Counted from the first letter of the stretch, positions 1 through 7,097 are shown. The stretch: 7,641 bases of DNA from Bacteroidota bacterium (GCA_023392945.1 JAEWNB010000104.1:1-7641); one strand, 5' to 3'. Translations and numbers: made by a program. Notes: generated by a model not told the origin, from the letters alone.

Positions 1-37
1 GGAATGATTATTTAATGAGTTAATGAAAGGAATTATG

Positions 38-1087
38 ATGAAACAAGATTTGAAAGAACTTATTGATAAACTGGAAGTAAACCAAGTCCTTACCCGCGAT
101 GAATTTGCTTCTCTTATTGCTAATGTATCGCCTGATCTCAGTACCTATCTTTTTAAGAAATCTAAAAAAGCCAGAGAAAAATACTATGGCAAGGATGTCT
201 ATATCCGCGGATTGATTGAATTTACCAATTATTGTCGAAATGATTGTTACTATTGCGGTATAAGAGCCTCAAATTCCAATATCGCCAGATACAGGCTGAC
301 AAAAGAACAGATCCTGAATTGTTGTGAGACAGGCTACTCGCTGGGATTTCGCACTTTTGTACTGCAAGGAGGAGAAGATTTGAGCTATAAGGATGAAGTT
401 TTCTCTGATATCATCAGGTCTATTAAAAGTAAATACCCTGATTGCGCCATTACTTTATCTGTTGGAGAAAGACCTTTTGAAAGTTATAAAATGTATCGTG
501 AGGCAGGTGCCGATCGCTATTTGTTACGCCACGAAACTGCAAATCCGAATCATTATGCTCTGTTGCACCCTACTAAACTGTCTGCCGAAAACCGCAAACG
601 ATGCCTCTACGACCTGAAAAAACTGGGTTATCAGATTGGCACCGGGTTTATGGTAGGCTCCCCCTTCCAAACTCCTGAATTCCTTGCTGAAGATTTGTTG
701 TTTATTCATGAACTTCAACCCCAAATGGTGGGAATCGGTCCTTTTATACCTCATCACGAAACTCCTTTTGCTAAGGAAGTCGGCGGCACTGTGGAACTGA
801 CTCTCTTTATGCTGGGACTTATCAGACTGATTCTGCCTAAGGCATTGATGCCGGCTACCACTGCTATCGGAACTATCGATCCTTTTGGTCGTGAAAAAGC
901 TATCTGTGCCGGAGCTAATGTGGTGATGCCAAACCTCTCCCCTCTTGATGTTCGTGAAAGCTATATGATTTACGACCATAAAATCTGTACCGGAGATGAG
1001 GCCGCTGAATGCCTTGAATGTATGAAACTAAGAATTAAAGGAGTTGGTTATCAAGTAGTAGTGGCAAGAGGGGATGCAGCAGTTTAA
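38..1087 (+). CDS. hydE: [FeFe]-hydrogenase H-cluster maturase HydE (radical SAM)
   Basis: HydE is a cytoplasmic radical SAM enzyme that works between HydG and HydF. It processes the HydG-made Fe(CO)2(CN)-cysteine synthon on the way to the diiron subcluster of [FeFe]-hydrogenase. Seen here, numbered from the start at 38: the radical SAM cluster motif CX3CX2C (C66, C70, C73, in NYCRNDCYYCGIR), a GGED SAM-binding segment near 111-114, the YLLRHET segment near 162-168, and a C-terminal CX7CX2C set (C317, C325, C328). That set matches the accessory-cluster cysteines found in some HydE proteins, such as the Thermotoga one. The length, 349 aa, is normal for the family. Start 38 is chosen because AAAGGA at 26-31 sits 6 nt upstream; ATGs at 23 and 35 are in frame, and the one at 23 overlaps a possible upstream stop (TAATG). 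BioB and PylB are the nearest alternatives, but the C-terminal cysteines and overall pattern fit HydE. Other maturases and the hydrogenase are not in the window. Confidence 0.93.
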   Translation: MKQDLKELIDKLEVNQVLTRDEFASLIANVSPDLSTYLFKKSKKAREKYYGKDVYIRGLIEFTNYCRNDCYYCGIRASNSNIARYRLTKEQILNCCETGYSLGFRTFVLQGGEDLSYKDEVFSDIIRSIKSKYPDCAITLSVGERPFESYKMYREAGADRYLLRHETANPNHYALLHPTKLSAENRKRCLYDLKKLGYQIGTGFMVGSPFQTPEFLAEDLLFIHELQPQMVGIGPFIPHHETPFAKEVGGTVELTLFMLGLIRLILPKALMPATTAIGTIDPFGREKAICAGANVVMPNLSPLDVRESYMIYDHKICTGDEAAECLECMKLRIKGVGYQVVVARGDAAV

Positions 1088-1147
1088 AATGGGTTTTTGA
1101 TTTATACTGCCGATATTTATTGAATTCTGAGAATTATCATTTATTAT

Positions 1148-3796
1148 ATGAAAATAAAATTATCCCTTCCCATTTTTGTATTGGTTTGTGTTTCCTTCTT
1201 TCCCTCTTTTGGACAAATTAATAACCATTTCATTTCAAATATTGAATACCGCGAGATGGTTCATGAGGACTTCGTGAAAAGGAAAAATCTTTTGCCACCC
1301 GAAAAATCTAATCTTTTTTTACTTTTTAATGACGCTATCACTACTGAAGAACGCGAAGCCATGGAATTTCTCTATGCTTACATGCCGCTGAGCGATTTGG
1401 CAGATTATAACGGGGACTATTTTCTGAATCAGGTTCGCTATTCATTTTTAGCAAGAAACACTTTTAATTGGGGGAAAAGTGTCCCTGAAGATATATTCCG
1501 CCATTTCGTCCTGGTGTATCGTGTGAATAATGAAAATCTTGATTCGGCAAGATGGGTTATTTTCCACGAATTAAAGGATCGTATTAAAGGAATGAGTATG
1601 TATGATGCCGCACTGGAAGTGAATCACTGGTGCCATGAAAAGGTTACCTATAGAGCTTCTGATATCCGAACTTCTTCCCCTTTGGCGACCATCAAAACCG
1701 GCTATGGAAGATGCGGGGAAGAATCTACTTTTACTGTGACGGCTTTGAGAGCTGTGGGAATTCCGGCACGACAGTGTTATACGCCACGCTGGGCCCATAC
1801 AGATGATAATCATGCCTGGGTGGAAGTGTGGGTGGACGGAAAATGGTATTTTCTGGGGGCCTGTGAACCTGATGCAGAACTTAATATGGGATGGTTCGCC
1901 ACTCCCGCTACACGAACTATGATGGTGCATTCTAATGCTTTCGGAAAATATAAAGGAGAGGAGGAAATTAATTATCAAACAGAGCTCTTTTCAAGAATTA
2001 ATATGCTCCCTAATTATACAGATACAAAAAAAATCACGGTAAAAGTAACAGATAGTATTGGAATGGCTGTTAAAGATGCAGAGGTAAAATTCAAGCTCTA
2101 TAACTATGCGGAATATTATCCTATTGCTTCATCTAAAACTGATGAGAATGGATTGACAACCCTGACTACCGGATTAGGAGATTTGCTTATCTGGGCTTCG
2201 AAAGAGGGAAAATATAACTATAAAAAAATTGATGTCAGAAGTAATGACGCTGTCGCACTCTCGCTGATGTTGTCTCCCGGAAAAGAGTATGTTGAATTGT
2301 TTGAAATGACACCCCCTAAAGGATATCATCAAGCTGCTGTGCTATCTCAAGAAAAGATTAATCGTAATAATCGCCGCCTTCAATATGAGGATTCAATCCG
2401 AAATGCCTATTTGTCAACTTTTATGAATGAAGAAGAAGCTAAACGGATTCAGAATGAGAATCTTACTCCTGATCAACTTTGGGAAATTATCCGGAAAAGC
2501 GAAGGTAATTATGCAGAAATCGTTACTTTCCTGAATAATCATGAAGTAAAAGAACCCAATATTTTCCTGTATGACTATCTTTCCTCTCTTTCTGATAAGG
2601 ATTTGAGGGATATTCATCATCTCGTGCTGGAACAACATCTTACTACTTATAATAAAGATAAGTATCCTTTTGATGTCTATAAAAAGGGAATTATTTCCCC
2701 CAGAATTTCCAATGAAGGAATTCGTCCCTGGAGGAAATACCTTGCTGATAAATTGTCGAAAATATTTGCCGATCAACTTTCTTCGGAACAGATTAAAAAC
2801 TGGATTAAAAAGAATATCAGGATTGATGACCAAGCCAATTATTTCAATTGTCCTATTTCTCCGCAGGGAGTGTTTGAATTAAGAATTGCCGACAGCCATT
2901 CCCGTGACATCTTCTTCGTCGCTGCCTGCCGAAGCCTTAATATCCCGACCTATTTGGACAATGCTACCAATCAGATTTTTGTCTATGAACAAAACAGTTG
3001 GAATATTGTCTCATTCGAGGAAACTAAAGAAAAGAAAGCTACCGGAACATTGGTTCTGACTTATCAAAACGGAACCACTGAACTTAAACCCGAGTATTGG
3101 ACTCATTTTACGATTGCTAAGGAAAAGGATGGCGATTTTGAAACTTTCGACTATGAAGGGGATGCCCGAGTGGCACAATTCCCTGCCAATTTAGAATTGG
3201 AAACGGGCTATTATCTTATTTCTACGGGAAATAGATATAGTGACGGAGCTGTTCTCTCTCATGTGGAGTTTTTTAATATTCTCCCCAATGAGACGGTAAC
3301 TAAAAATATTGAATTGCGCCCACTTGAGCCGCGTGATGTTAATTATGGAAAAATTAATGTAAATCACTTGGTCAACATGGCTCCGAGCCGAAAAGTGTCT
3401 GTTTCTGAGTTGGTGCAAGAGAGAGAATTAGTGCTTTGTTTTGTTGACCCTACCCGCGAACCTACAAAGCATCTGTTTAAAGATATTGCCTCTTTCAAAT
3501 CACAGTTCGAAAGCTGGAAAGGGAATATCCTTTTTGTAATTCCTTCCGATAAACGTTCTGCCGACTTTACTCCTACAAACTGGAAACTGCCTCAACAATC
3601 ACAGTTTATTTACGATGATAATAGCGAATGGATGAATGCAATTCTGAAAGAATCCAATCAGGATTTCAATGGCAATTATCCTTTGGTTTTGATTGTAAAT
3701 CGACAGGGAGATATCGTCTTTAAGTCTGAAGGATACAGAATAGGAACCGGTGAGTTGATATATAAATCATTGGTTCAGGGATGTGTTAAAAAATAA
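1148..3796 (+). CDS. Exported transglutaminase-like protein with thioredoxin-like C-terminus
   Basis: This is an 882-aa exported protein. Residues 1-23 look like a Sec signal peptide (Lys-rich start, hydrophobic core, SFGQ), with no lipobox. The transglutaminase core is at about 150-245: GYGRCGEES gives the nucleophile Cys189 and HAWVEVW gives His222. The usual third acid (LD in most relatives) is replaced by LGACEPD, so E240 or D242 may serve. A carboxypeptidase-regulatory-like beta domain follows at about 295-375, then a charged helical region at about 395-560. A second transglutaminase-like unit lies at about 570-625 (DSHSRDIFFVAACRSLNIP); Ser583 stands where the nucleophilic Cys would be, so it is probably inactive. 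A beta segment follows (about 675-725), then a thioredoxin-like domain (about 750-875) with DPTREPTKH in place of CXXC. The family is frequent in Bacteroidetes and its substrate is unknown; peptide or protein cleavage or crosslinking in the periplasm is inferred. No Shine-Dalgarno site is seen. It starts 60 bp after hydE and ends 18 bp before the next gene. Confidence 0.85.
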   Translation: MKIKLSLPIFVLVCVSFFPSFGQINNHFISNIEYREMVHEDFVKRKNLLPPEKSNLFLLFNDAITTEEREAMEFLYAYMPLSDLADYNGDYFLNQVRYSFLARNTFNWGKSVPEDIFRHFVLVYRVNNENLDSARWVIFHELKDRIKGMSMYDAALEVNHWCHEKVTYRASDIRTSSPLATIKTGYGRCGEESTFTVTALRAVGIPARQCYTPRWAHTDDNHAWVEVWVDGKWYFLGACEPDAELNMGWFATPATRTMMVHSNAFGKYKGEEEINYQTELFSRINMLPNYTDTKKITVKVTDSIGMAVKDAEVKFKLYNYAEYYPIASSKTDENGLTTLTTGLGDLLIWASKEGKYNYKKIDVRSNDAVALSLMLSPGKEYVELFEMTPPKGYHQAAVLSQEKINRNNRRLQYEDSIRNAYLSTFMNEEEAKRIQNENLTPDQLWEIIRKSEGNYAEIVTFLNNHEVKEPNIFLYDYLSSLSDKDLRDIHHLVLEQHLTTYNKDKYPFDVYKKGIISPRISNEGIRPWRKYLADKLSKIFADQLSSEQIKNWIKKNIRIDDQANYFNCPISPQGVFELRIADSHSRDIFFVAACRSLNIPTYLDNATNQIFVYEQNSWNIVSFEETKEKKATGTLVLTYQNGTTELKPEYWTHFTIAKEKDGDFETFDYEGDARVAQFPANLELETGYYLISTGNRYSDGAVLSHVEFFNILPNETVTKNIELRPLEPRDVNYGKINVNHLVNMAPSRKVSVSELVQERELVLCFVDPTREPTKHLFKDIASFKSQFESWKGNILFVIPSDKRSADFTPTNWKLPQQSQFIYDDNSEWMNAILKESNQDFNGNYPLVLIVNRQGDIVFKSEGYRIGTGELIYKSLVQGCVKK

Positions 3797-3814
3797 AAAT
3801 TAATGGTTGGCATT

Positions 3815-4756
3815 ATGTTACAGTTTAAGAAAATCGGTATAGAAGATAAAGAGTTCCTTTCGGCAAAACTCGATAAATTAAATTGCTGGCTTTTCAACTA
3901 CAGTTATGTGGTGCTCTTCCTTTATCGCAATAGCGTCAATTTTGAATATGCGCTATACGAAGATTTTGTCATTGTCAAAACCTGCATCCACGGAAAAAAC
4001 AGATTCATGTTTCCTTTTGGAGAAGGGGATATCAAAGCAGCACTGGATGAAGTTCGGAAATATGCTTTTTCTAAAGGCGATAGCTGCATTTTTATGCAGT
4101 TTTGTGAAAACAAAGTCGATCTTATGTTAGAATGGGGAGATAATGTGGTACGCTCTGACCACTATTATTATGACTTTTATCCTGCCCGCAATGAATATGA
4201 ATATATTTATCTGGGGGAGAATTTGGCTTCTCTGGAAGGGCATTTCCTTAAACCGAAAAGAAATCAGATTAACTACTTTACTTCACATTTCAATTGGAGT
4301 GAAGAGGCAATTGACAAGAATAATATAGCGGAAGTGATGGATTTCAATGAAGTGTGGAATGTTGAAAAACAAATTCCTGCAGAGTCGATGCTTAATAGTG
4401 AAAACATGGCACTGAACGAGGCTTTTCAGCACTATTTTGAACTACCTCTTAAAGGTCTTGTTTTGAGAATAGATGGTAAAATTGTGGCATTCTCCATAGG
4501 CTGCCGACTGAATAAAGAAACTTTCTTTATTCTCTTCGAAAAAGCAAATTCCGACTATAAAGGTGCCTATACTATGATAAACCGACAGTTCGTCAGGAGC
4601 CTCGGCGGTCAATATAAATATATCAACCGTGCCGACGATGCCGGAGTGGAAGGCCTTCGCAAAGCAAAATTGTCCTATATGCCCGAATGCCTCCAAAAAG
4701 TTCACTATTTTGAGTTGTACCGCCGCCCAAGTAATGTTAAAGATGAAGGATATTGA
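3815..4756 (+). CDS. DUF2156 protein (phosphatidylglycerol lysyltransferase C-domain-like)
   Basis: This is a soluble 313-aa protein of the DUF2156 type, related to the C-terminal catalytic domain of MprF-like aminoacyl-tRNA:lipid transferases and built on tandem GNAT-like folds. It has no membrane-spanning flippase part, so lipid lysylation cannot be assumed. Family landmarks, numbered from 3815: FPFGEGDIK (about 67-75), EYIYLGENLASLEG (about 129-142), the basic LKPKRNQIN (about 145-153), FELPLKGLVLRIDGKIVAFSIG (about 208-229), GAYTMINRQFV (about 250-260) and the closing NRADDAGVEGLRKAKLSYMP (about 271-290). Start 3815 (MLQFKKIGIEDKEF) resembles other family N-termini; an in-frame ATG at 3803 would add four residues, and neither has a Shine-Dalgarno site. 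The next gene starts inside its 3' end, and the pairing of this family with a GNAT enzyme is familiar in Bacteroidales. The substrate is unknown. Confidence 0.8.
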   Translation: MLQFKKIGIEDKEFLSAKLDKLNCWLFNYSYVVLFLYRNSVNFEYALYEDFVIVKTCIHGKNRFMFPFGEGDIKAALDEVRKYAFSKGDSCIFMQFCENKVDLMLEWGDNVVRSDHYYYDFYPARNEYEYIYLGENLASLEGHFLKPKRNQINYFTSHFNWSEEAIDKNNIAEVMDFNEVWNVEKQIPAESMLNSENMALNEAFQHYFELPLKGLVLRIDGKIVAFSIGCRLNKETFFILFEKANSDYKGAYTMINRQFVRSLGGQYKYINRADDAGVEGLRKAKLSYMPECLQKVHYFELYRRPSNVKDEGY

Positions 4757-5594
4757 TATAAGATATTCAAATCAGACAGATATTCCGCAGATAAAAAATC
4801 TCATGAACTCTGTTTTTGGAGATGAAGAGTCTTTTCTAATTCGATTCTTCAATTTATTTTATCAAGATAATGTATTGATTGCTGAAGCAAATAATTGCAT
4901 TGTCTCTATGGCTTTTTTGTTGCCAAACAACATCATGATTCAGGGACAGTTGTTACCGATAACTTACCTCTATGCCTGTGCCACTCATGCTGAATATCGT
5001 GGAAAGGGTTTAATGTCCCGAATTATTGCGAAAGCTTATGAAGATGTGTGTAAAAGAGGTGAGGTGGGATTGTTGCTCCTTCCGGCTAACGAATCACTCT
5101 ATCATTACTATGAGGATTTGGGATTTAAGAACTCCTTTTTCTTTGATGAAATACTATTTTCTCAAGAAGACAACATCGCTCCCACTATAAACTCCTCCTT
5201 TAAAATTGAAAAAATAACTGCAGAAACATATTATCAGTTGAGAAACATCACACTCACTACTGAACTCTCCATTTTAAATCCTCTTCAATATTTTCTTTTG
5301 ATGGAAGCCAATCCCGAAGAAAAGGAGCAGGGGTTTTATCTAATTTACTTCCGGAATGAACCCATTGCTATCTGCTATCTCTCTAAATCTAATACTAATT
5401 TAAGAATAAAAGAGCTTCTACCTTCCGATATTGACTTACCACAACTTTTCCTTTTTTTGTCTCGCTACTTTGATGTCAAGCAAATAGTCATCAATATTCC
5501 CGGAACCACTAGAAAATCCGCCCAGATTAAGCTAAATTCTGCCTATTCTTATTTAGAAATGGAAAAGGGATATTTTAATTTCGGATTAGAATAG
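4743..5594 (+). CDS. GNAT family N-acetyltransferase
   Basis: This 283-aa protein has an N-terminal GNAT fold, which transfers an acyl group from acyl-CoA to an amine. Numbered from 4743: IDIRYSNQTDIPQIKNLMNSVFG (about 4-26) is the usual first strand and helix. YLYACATHAEYRGKGLMSRII (about 76-96) carries the acetyl-CoA pyrophosphate-binding motif RGKGLM. VGLLLLPANESLYHYYEDLGF (about 108-128) is the strand and helix that close the fold. The remaining 140 or so residues form a C-terminal extension, as in larger Eis-like GNATs, that I cannot assign. An ATG at 4734 is equally possible. Either start lies inside the DUF2156 gene (overlap of 14 or 23 bp), so translational coupling is likely. An open frame upstream to 4629 is not supported, since it reads through the DUF2156 coding sequence and gives no GNAT-like residues. 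The acceptor is unknown. No clear terminator follows. Confidence 0.82.
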   Translation: MKDIDIRYSNQTDIPQIKNLMNSVFGDEESFLIRFFNLFYQDNVLIAEANNCIVSMAFLLPNNIMIQGQLLPITYLYACATHAEYRGKGLMSRIIAKAYEDVCKRGEVGLLLLPANESLYHYYEDLGFKNSFFFDEILFSQEDNIAPTINSSFKIEKITAETYYQLRNITLTTELSILNPLQYFLLMEANPEEKEQGFYLIYFRNEPIAICYLSKSNTNLRIKELLPSDIDLPQLFLFLSRYFDVKQIVINIPGTTRKSAQIKLNSAYSYLEMEKGYFNFGLE

Positions 5595-5737
5595 AGTATC
5601 TTTTTCCCCTTATTTAAATCCAAAAAAACATTATTAAGTATCAAAAATACAATTCCAAAGTATATAATTACATTATCAAAATATGAAAATGTATAATTAA
5701 ACTCTTACCCAGGAATATTTTTGCTATTTACAGGCAT

Positions 5738-6031
5738 TCACTCCTTTATTTCCATTAAGTTATTAAAACTCCATCCCTCTTTGATATCCCAATTCACAAA
5801 GAAAACAGCGGCATTCAAGTTATTGGAATCGATTTCCTTTTTTATGATATCTGCAGGATAATGGATTCCATCTTTATTTGTCCTTCCACCAAAGAGCGCC
5901 CAATAAAAAAGGATGACAAAATCTTTACCTTGAGTTGCCTGTGCATATTGCACACTATCAAAATTCAAAATATTCTTTGCATTGATTAAGCTGTCAATCG
6001 AAATCGAATCTCTGATAATAATATAGAAAAG
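5738..6031 (-). pseudogene. 5'-truncated C-terminal gene remnant (hypothetical)
   Basis: An open frame on the - strand runs from 6031 (just after a stop at 6034-6032) to a stop at 5740-5738, about 97 codons. There is no ATG, only a TTG at 5968. The translation looks protein-like throughout: IIIRDSISIDSLINAKNIL, then GKDFVILFYWALFGG, then AAVFFVNWDIKEGW. The alternating hydrophobic strands and the FYWA segment vaguely recall a thioredoxin-like fold, but no CXXC is present and I do not recognise the family. It reads as the C-terminal part of a longer protein whose 5' end is lost. It abuts the oppositely oriented remnant at 6026-6136, which supports truncation by rearrangement. A short functional gene using TTG at 5968 (76 aa) is possible but unlikely. 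Confidence 0.5.
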
Positions 6032-6136
6032 TTAATTGGTCAACTTAATATCCAAATTATCCAAAAACAAGAATTATATATTGAATTTTCAGGAGAAACC
6101 GACCAGCTAATTTTGCCACTTAACTTTTTGAAATAA
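6026..6136 (+). pseudogene. 5'-truncated C-terminal gene remnant (hypothetical)
   Basis: A + strand frame, open since 5990, ends at TAA 6134-6136. Its last 36 or so codons read like a real protein tail: EKLIGQLNIQIIQKQELYIE followed by FSGETDQLILPLNFLK. No start codon exists in frame, and upstream of about 6026 the frame overlaps the opposite-strand remnant. It is best explained as the surviving 3' end of a + strand gene. The tail ends 4 bp from the end of the convergent DUF3825 gene, a normal spacing for intact convergent neighbours, which suggests the break occurred upstream and left the DUF3825 side undisturbed. I do not recognise the family. Because it is short and rests on amino acid character alone, chance cannot be excluded. 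Confidence 0.4.
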
Positions 6137-6140
6137 AAAT

Positions 6141-6938
6141 TTATGGTTTTAGCCATGAACTTTGTGGTTTAACAATTAATCGTGCGTTATTATATGCCAT
6201 TTTTAATGTTAAACAGGTTCTTGCCGTATAAGTTGTTGCGTTAACTTTATGAATTACTAATGCCAAATCCGGATTCTGAGAGCTTGGAGTTAAATATAAT
6301 GGTAGTAATAGTTGAATTCTATTATTATAGAATTGTGGAACTGCAATTTTATAATTCGTTTTAACTTTTTTCTTTGCTTCATTAATAGCTCCTTCTAATC
6401 TTCTCCTAATTTCATTACTATCAAGTTCTTGCATATGCAAAGGAAATCGATCTTTATTTTCTTCAATAATATGGTCAATCTGAGGTATAATATTACAATT
6501 TGGATTAAAAATCAGATCTTCAGGTTTTTGAAAATAATCAGCCGTTTCCGGAAGATTCCCAGAAAATATCCTTAATAATCGATTATCACTTGCTCTCAAA
6601 AAAGCTTTAAAACAAAAAGGAACCCCATTTTTATTATATAAGCCATTATGTGCTTCAAAAAAAACAAATATTTCTTCTAAATTATTCGTCAGTAATCCTG
6701 TATTAAAGCAAGCATGCGTATTTTGTAGAGTATAAGAAATTTTGTTTTCTACTTTTAACTTTCTAAAAGTATGTTCAAGGTAATTTTTTAAAATCGCATT
6801 TTTTTTTGTTTGCACATCAGAGAAATCCCATTCTTCATCATTAGAAGCAATTTCAGTAGCGAGTTTGTTAATAGCTTCTTCATATTTTGGAAAGAATGCA
6901 AAATTGAATAAACATTGTAAATTACTTTGCTGTATCAT
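6141..6938 (-). CDS. DUF3825 domain protein
   Basis: This 265-aa protein has no signal peptide or membrane segment, so it is probably cytoplasmic. I assign it to DUF3825 from recalled family features: an N-terminal FAFFPKYEEAINKLATEI helix (about 13-30), HACFNTGLLT (about 75-84), a short FVFFEAH strand (about 91-97), LIFNPNCNIIPQIDHII (about 142-158), a charged helix EIRRRLEGAINEAKKKVKTN (about 176-195), and the C-terminal signature TCLTLKMAYNNARLIVKP with a closing WLKP. The domain fills the whole protein and both ends look intact. Its biochemical function is not established; some family members are thought to have nucleic-acid-related roles, which this sequence neither shows nor excludes. 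The gene is AT-richer than the hydE-GNAT block and has no Shine-Dalgarno site. It has its own promoter at 7067-7097 and a terminator-like hairpin directly upstream of the ATG. It converges on the remnant ending at 6136. Confidence 0.72.
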   Translation of the reverse strand: MIQQSNLQCLFNFAFFPKYEEAINKLATEIASNDEEWDFSDVQTKKNAILKNYLEHTFRKLKVENKISYTLQNTHACFNTGLLTNNLEEIFVFFEAHNGLYNKNGVPFCFKAFLRASDNRLLRIFSGNLPETADYFQKPEDLIFNPNCNIIPQIDHIIEENKDRFPLHMQELDSNEIRRRLEGAINEAKKKVKTNYKIAVPQFYNNRIQLLLPLYLTPSSQNPDLALVIHKVNATTYTARTCLTLKMAYNNARLIVKPQSSWLKP

Positions 6939-6962
6939 AGTATTATTAAATAAAAAATAAAT

Positions 6963-6991
6963 AGAGCCGTCAATAATTTTATGACAGCTCT
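6963..6991 (-). terminator. Intrinsic terminator hairpin in leader of DUF3825 gene
   Basis: On the - strand, AGAGCTGTCA (6991-6982) pairs with TGACGGCTCT (6972-6963) around a 9-nt AT loop, giving 10 pairs including one U-G. It is followed by ATTTATTTTTTATTT. This is a textbook rho-independent terminator lying 24 bp before the ATG at 6938. On the + strand the hairpin is also followed by a T-rich run, but no + strand gene precedes it. Its position between promoter and gene implies attenuation or a short stand-alone RNA. Confidence 0.7.
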
Positions 6992-7063
6992 TTATGTTCG
7001 TTTTTTTAGTTGTGTGTTTTTCACGGATAGACCCGAGCGTCTTATATTAGATCTTTTTGTTGC
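6963..7063 (-). ncRNA. Putative structured leader or small RNA (about 100 nt)
   Basis: The segment is bounded by a consensus promoter at its 5' end and an intrinsic terminator at its 3' end. The - strand RNA would contain a small hairpin AGAC-GCTCGG-GTCT (7042-7029), an A-rich single-stranded stretch (about 7021-6992) and the terminator. GACGCTC at 7041-7035 could instead pair, with one bulge, with GAGCTGTC in the 5' arm of the terminator, which would act as an antiterminator. The promoter and terminator are seen; the RNA itself and the alternative fold are inferred. I cannot match it to a named RNA family. Confidence 0.45.
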
Positions 7064-7069
7064 CGGCAA
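7060..7069. promoter_or_regulatory. 10-bp perfect palindrome at transcription start
   Basis: TTGCCGGCAA is a perfect 10-bp palindrome and the only GC-rich block in an AT-rich surrounding. It overlaps the last bases of the -7 box and the expected start point. It could be an operator. Part of it is constrained by the TTTG of the -7 box, so it may be coincidental. Confidence 0.25.
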
Positions 7070-7097
7070 AGATATAAAAAAAATCTAATAGATCAAA
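7067..7097 (-). promoter_or_regulatory. Bacteroides-type promoter for leader/DUF3825 gene
   Basis: Read on the - strand, a -33 box TTTG (7097-7094) is followed after 19 nt by a -7 box TATCTTTG (7074-7067). This matches the Bacteroidetes primary sigma consensus TTTG-N19-21-TAnnTTTG exactly. Transcription would start a few bases further, at about 7060-7064. That gives a leader of about 125 nt before the ATG at 6938. Confidence 0.7.

Noticed and set aside
1..23. Possible tail of an upstream gene ending in TAA at 21-23, overlapping an ATG at 23 (reads NDYLMS then stop).
   Set aside because: Six codons are too few to support a gene, and a stop at 13-15 in another frame is equally possible. HydE is better started at 38, where a Shine-Dalgarno-like AAAGGA fits.
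524..979. Long open frame on the - strand inside hydE.
   Set aside because: It is antisense to a clearly conserved gene, and its translation is rich in His, Ser and Arg with no protein-like pattern.
2414..2833. Long open frame on the - strand inside the transglutaminase-like gene.
   Set aside because: It is a shadow of the coding strand with no recognisable domain; the sense frame continues uninterrupted.
4629..4742. N-terminal extension of the GNAT gene into the DUF2156 coding region.
   Set aside because: The extra 38 residues are an out-of-frame reading of the conserved DUF2156 C-terminus and do not resemble a GNAT N-terminus.
5656..5664. TATACTTTG on the - strand, resembling a Bacteroides -7 box.
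   Set aside because: The TA-to-TTTG spacing is 3 nt instead of 2, and transcription would run antisense into the end of the GNAT gene with no target.
5669..5693. TACATT...AATGTA inverted repeat after the GNAT gene as a terminator.
   Set aside because: The stem is only six AT-rich pairs with a 13-nt loop and no T run; too weak to call.
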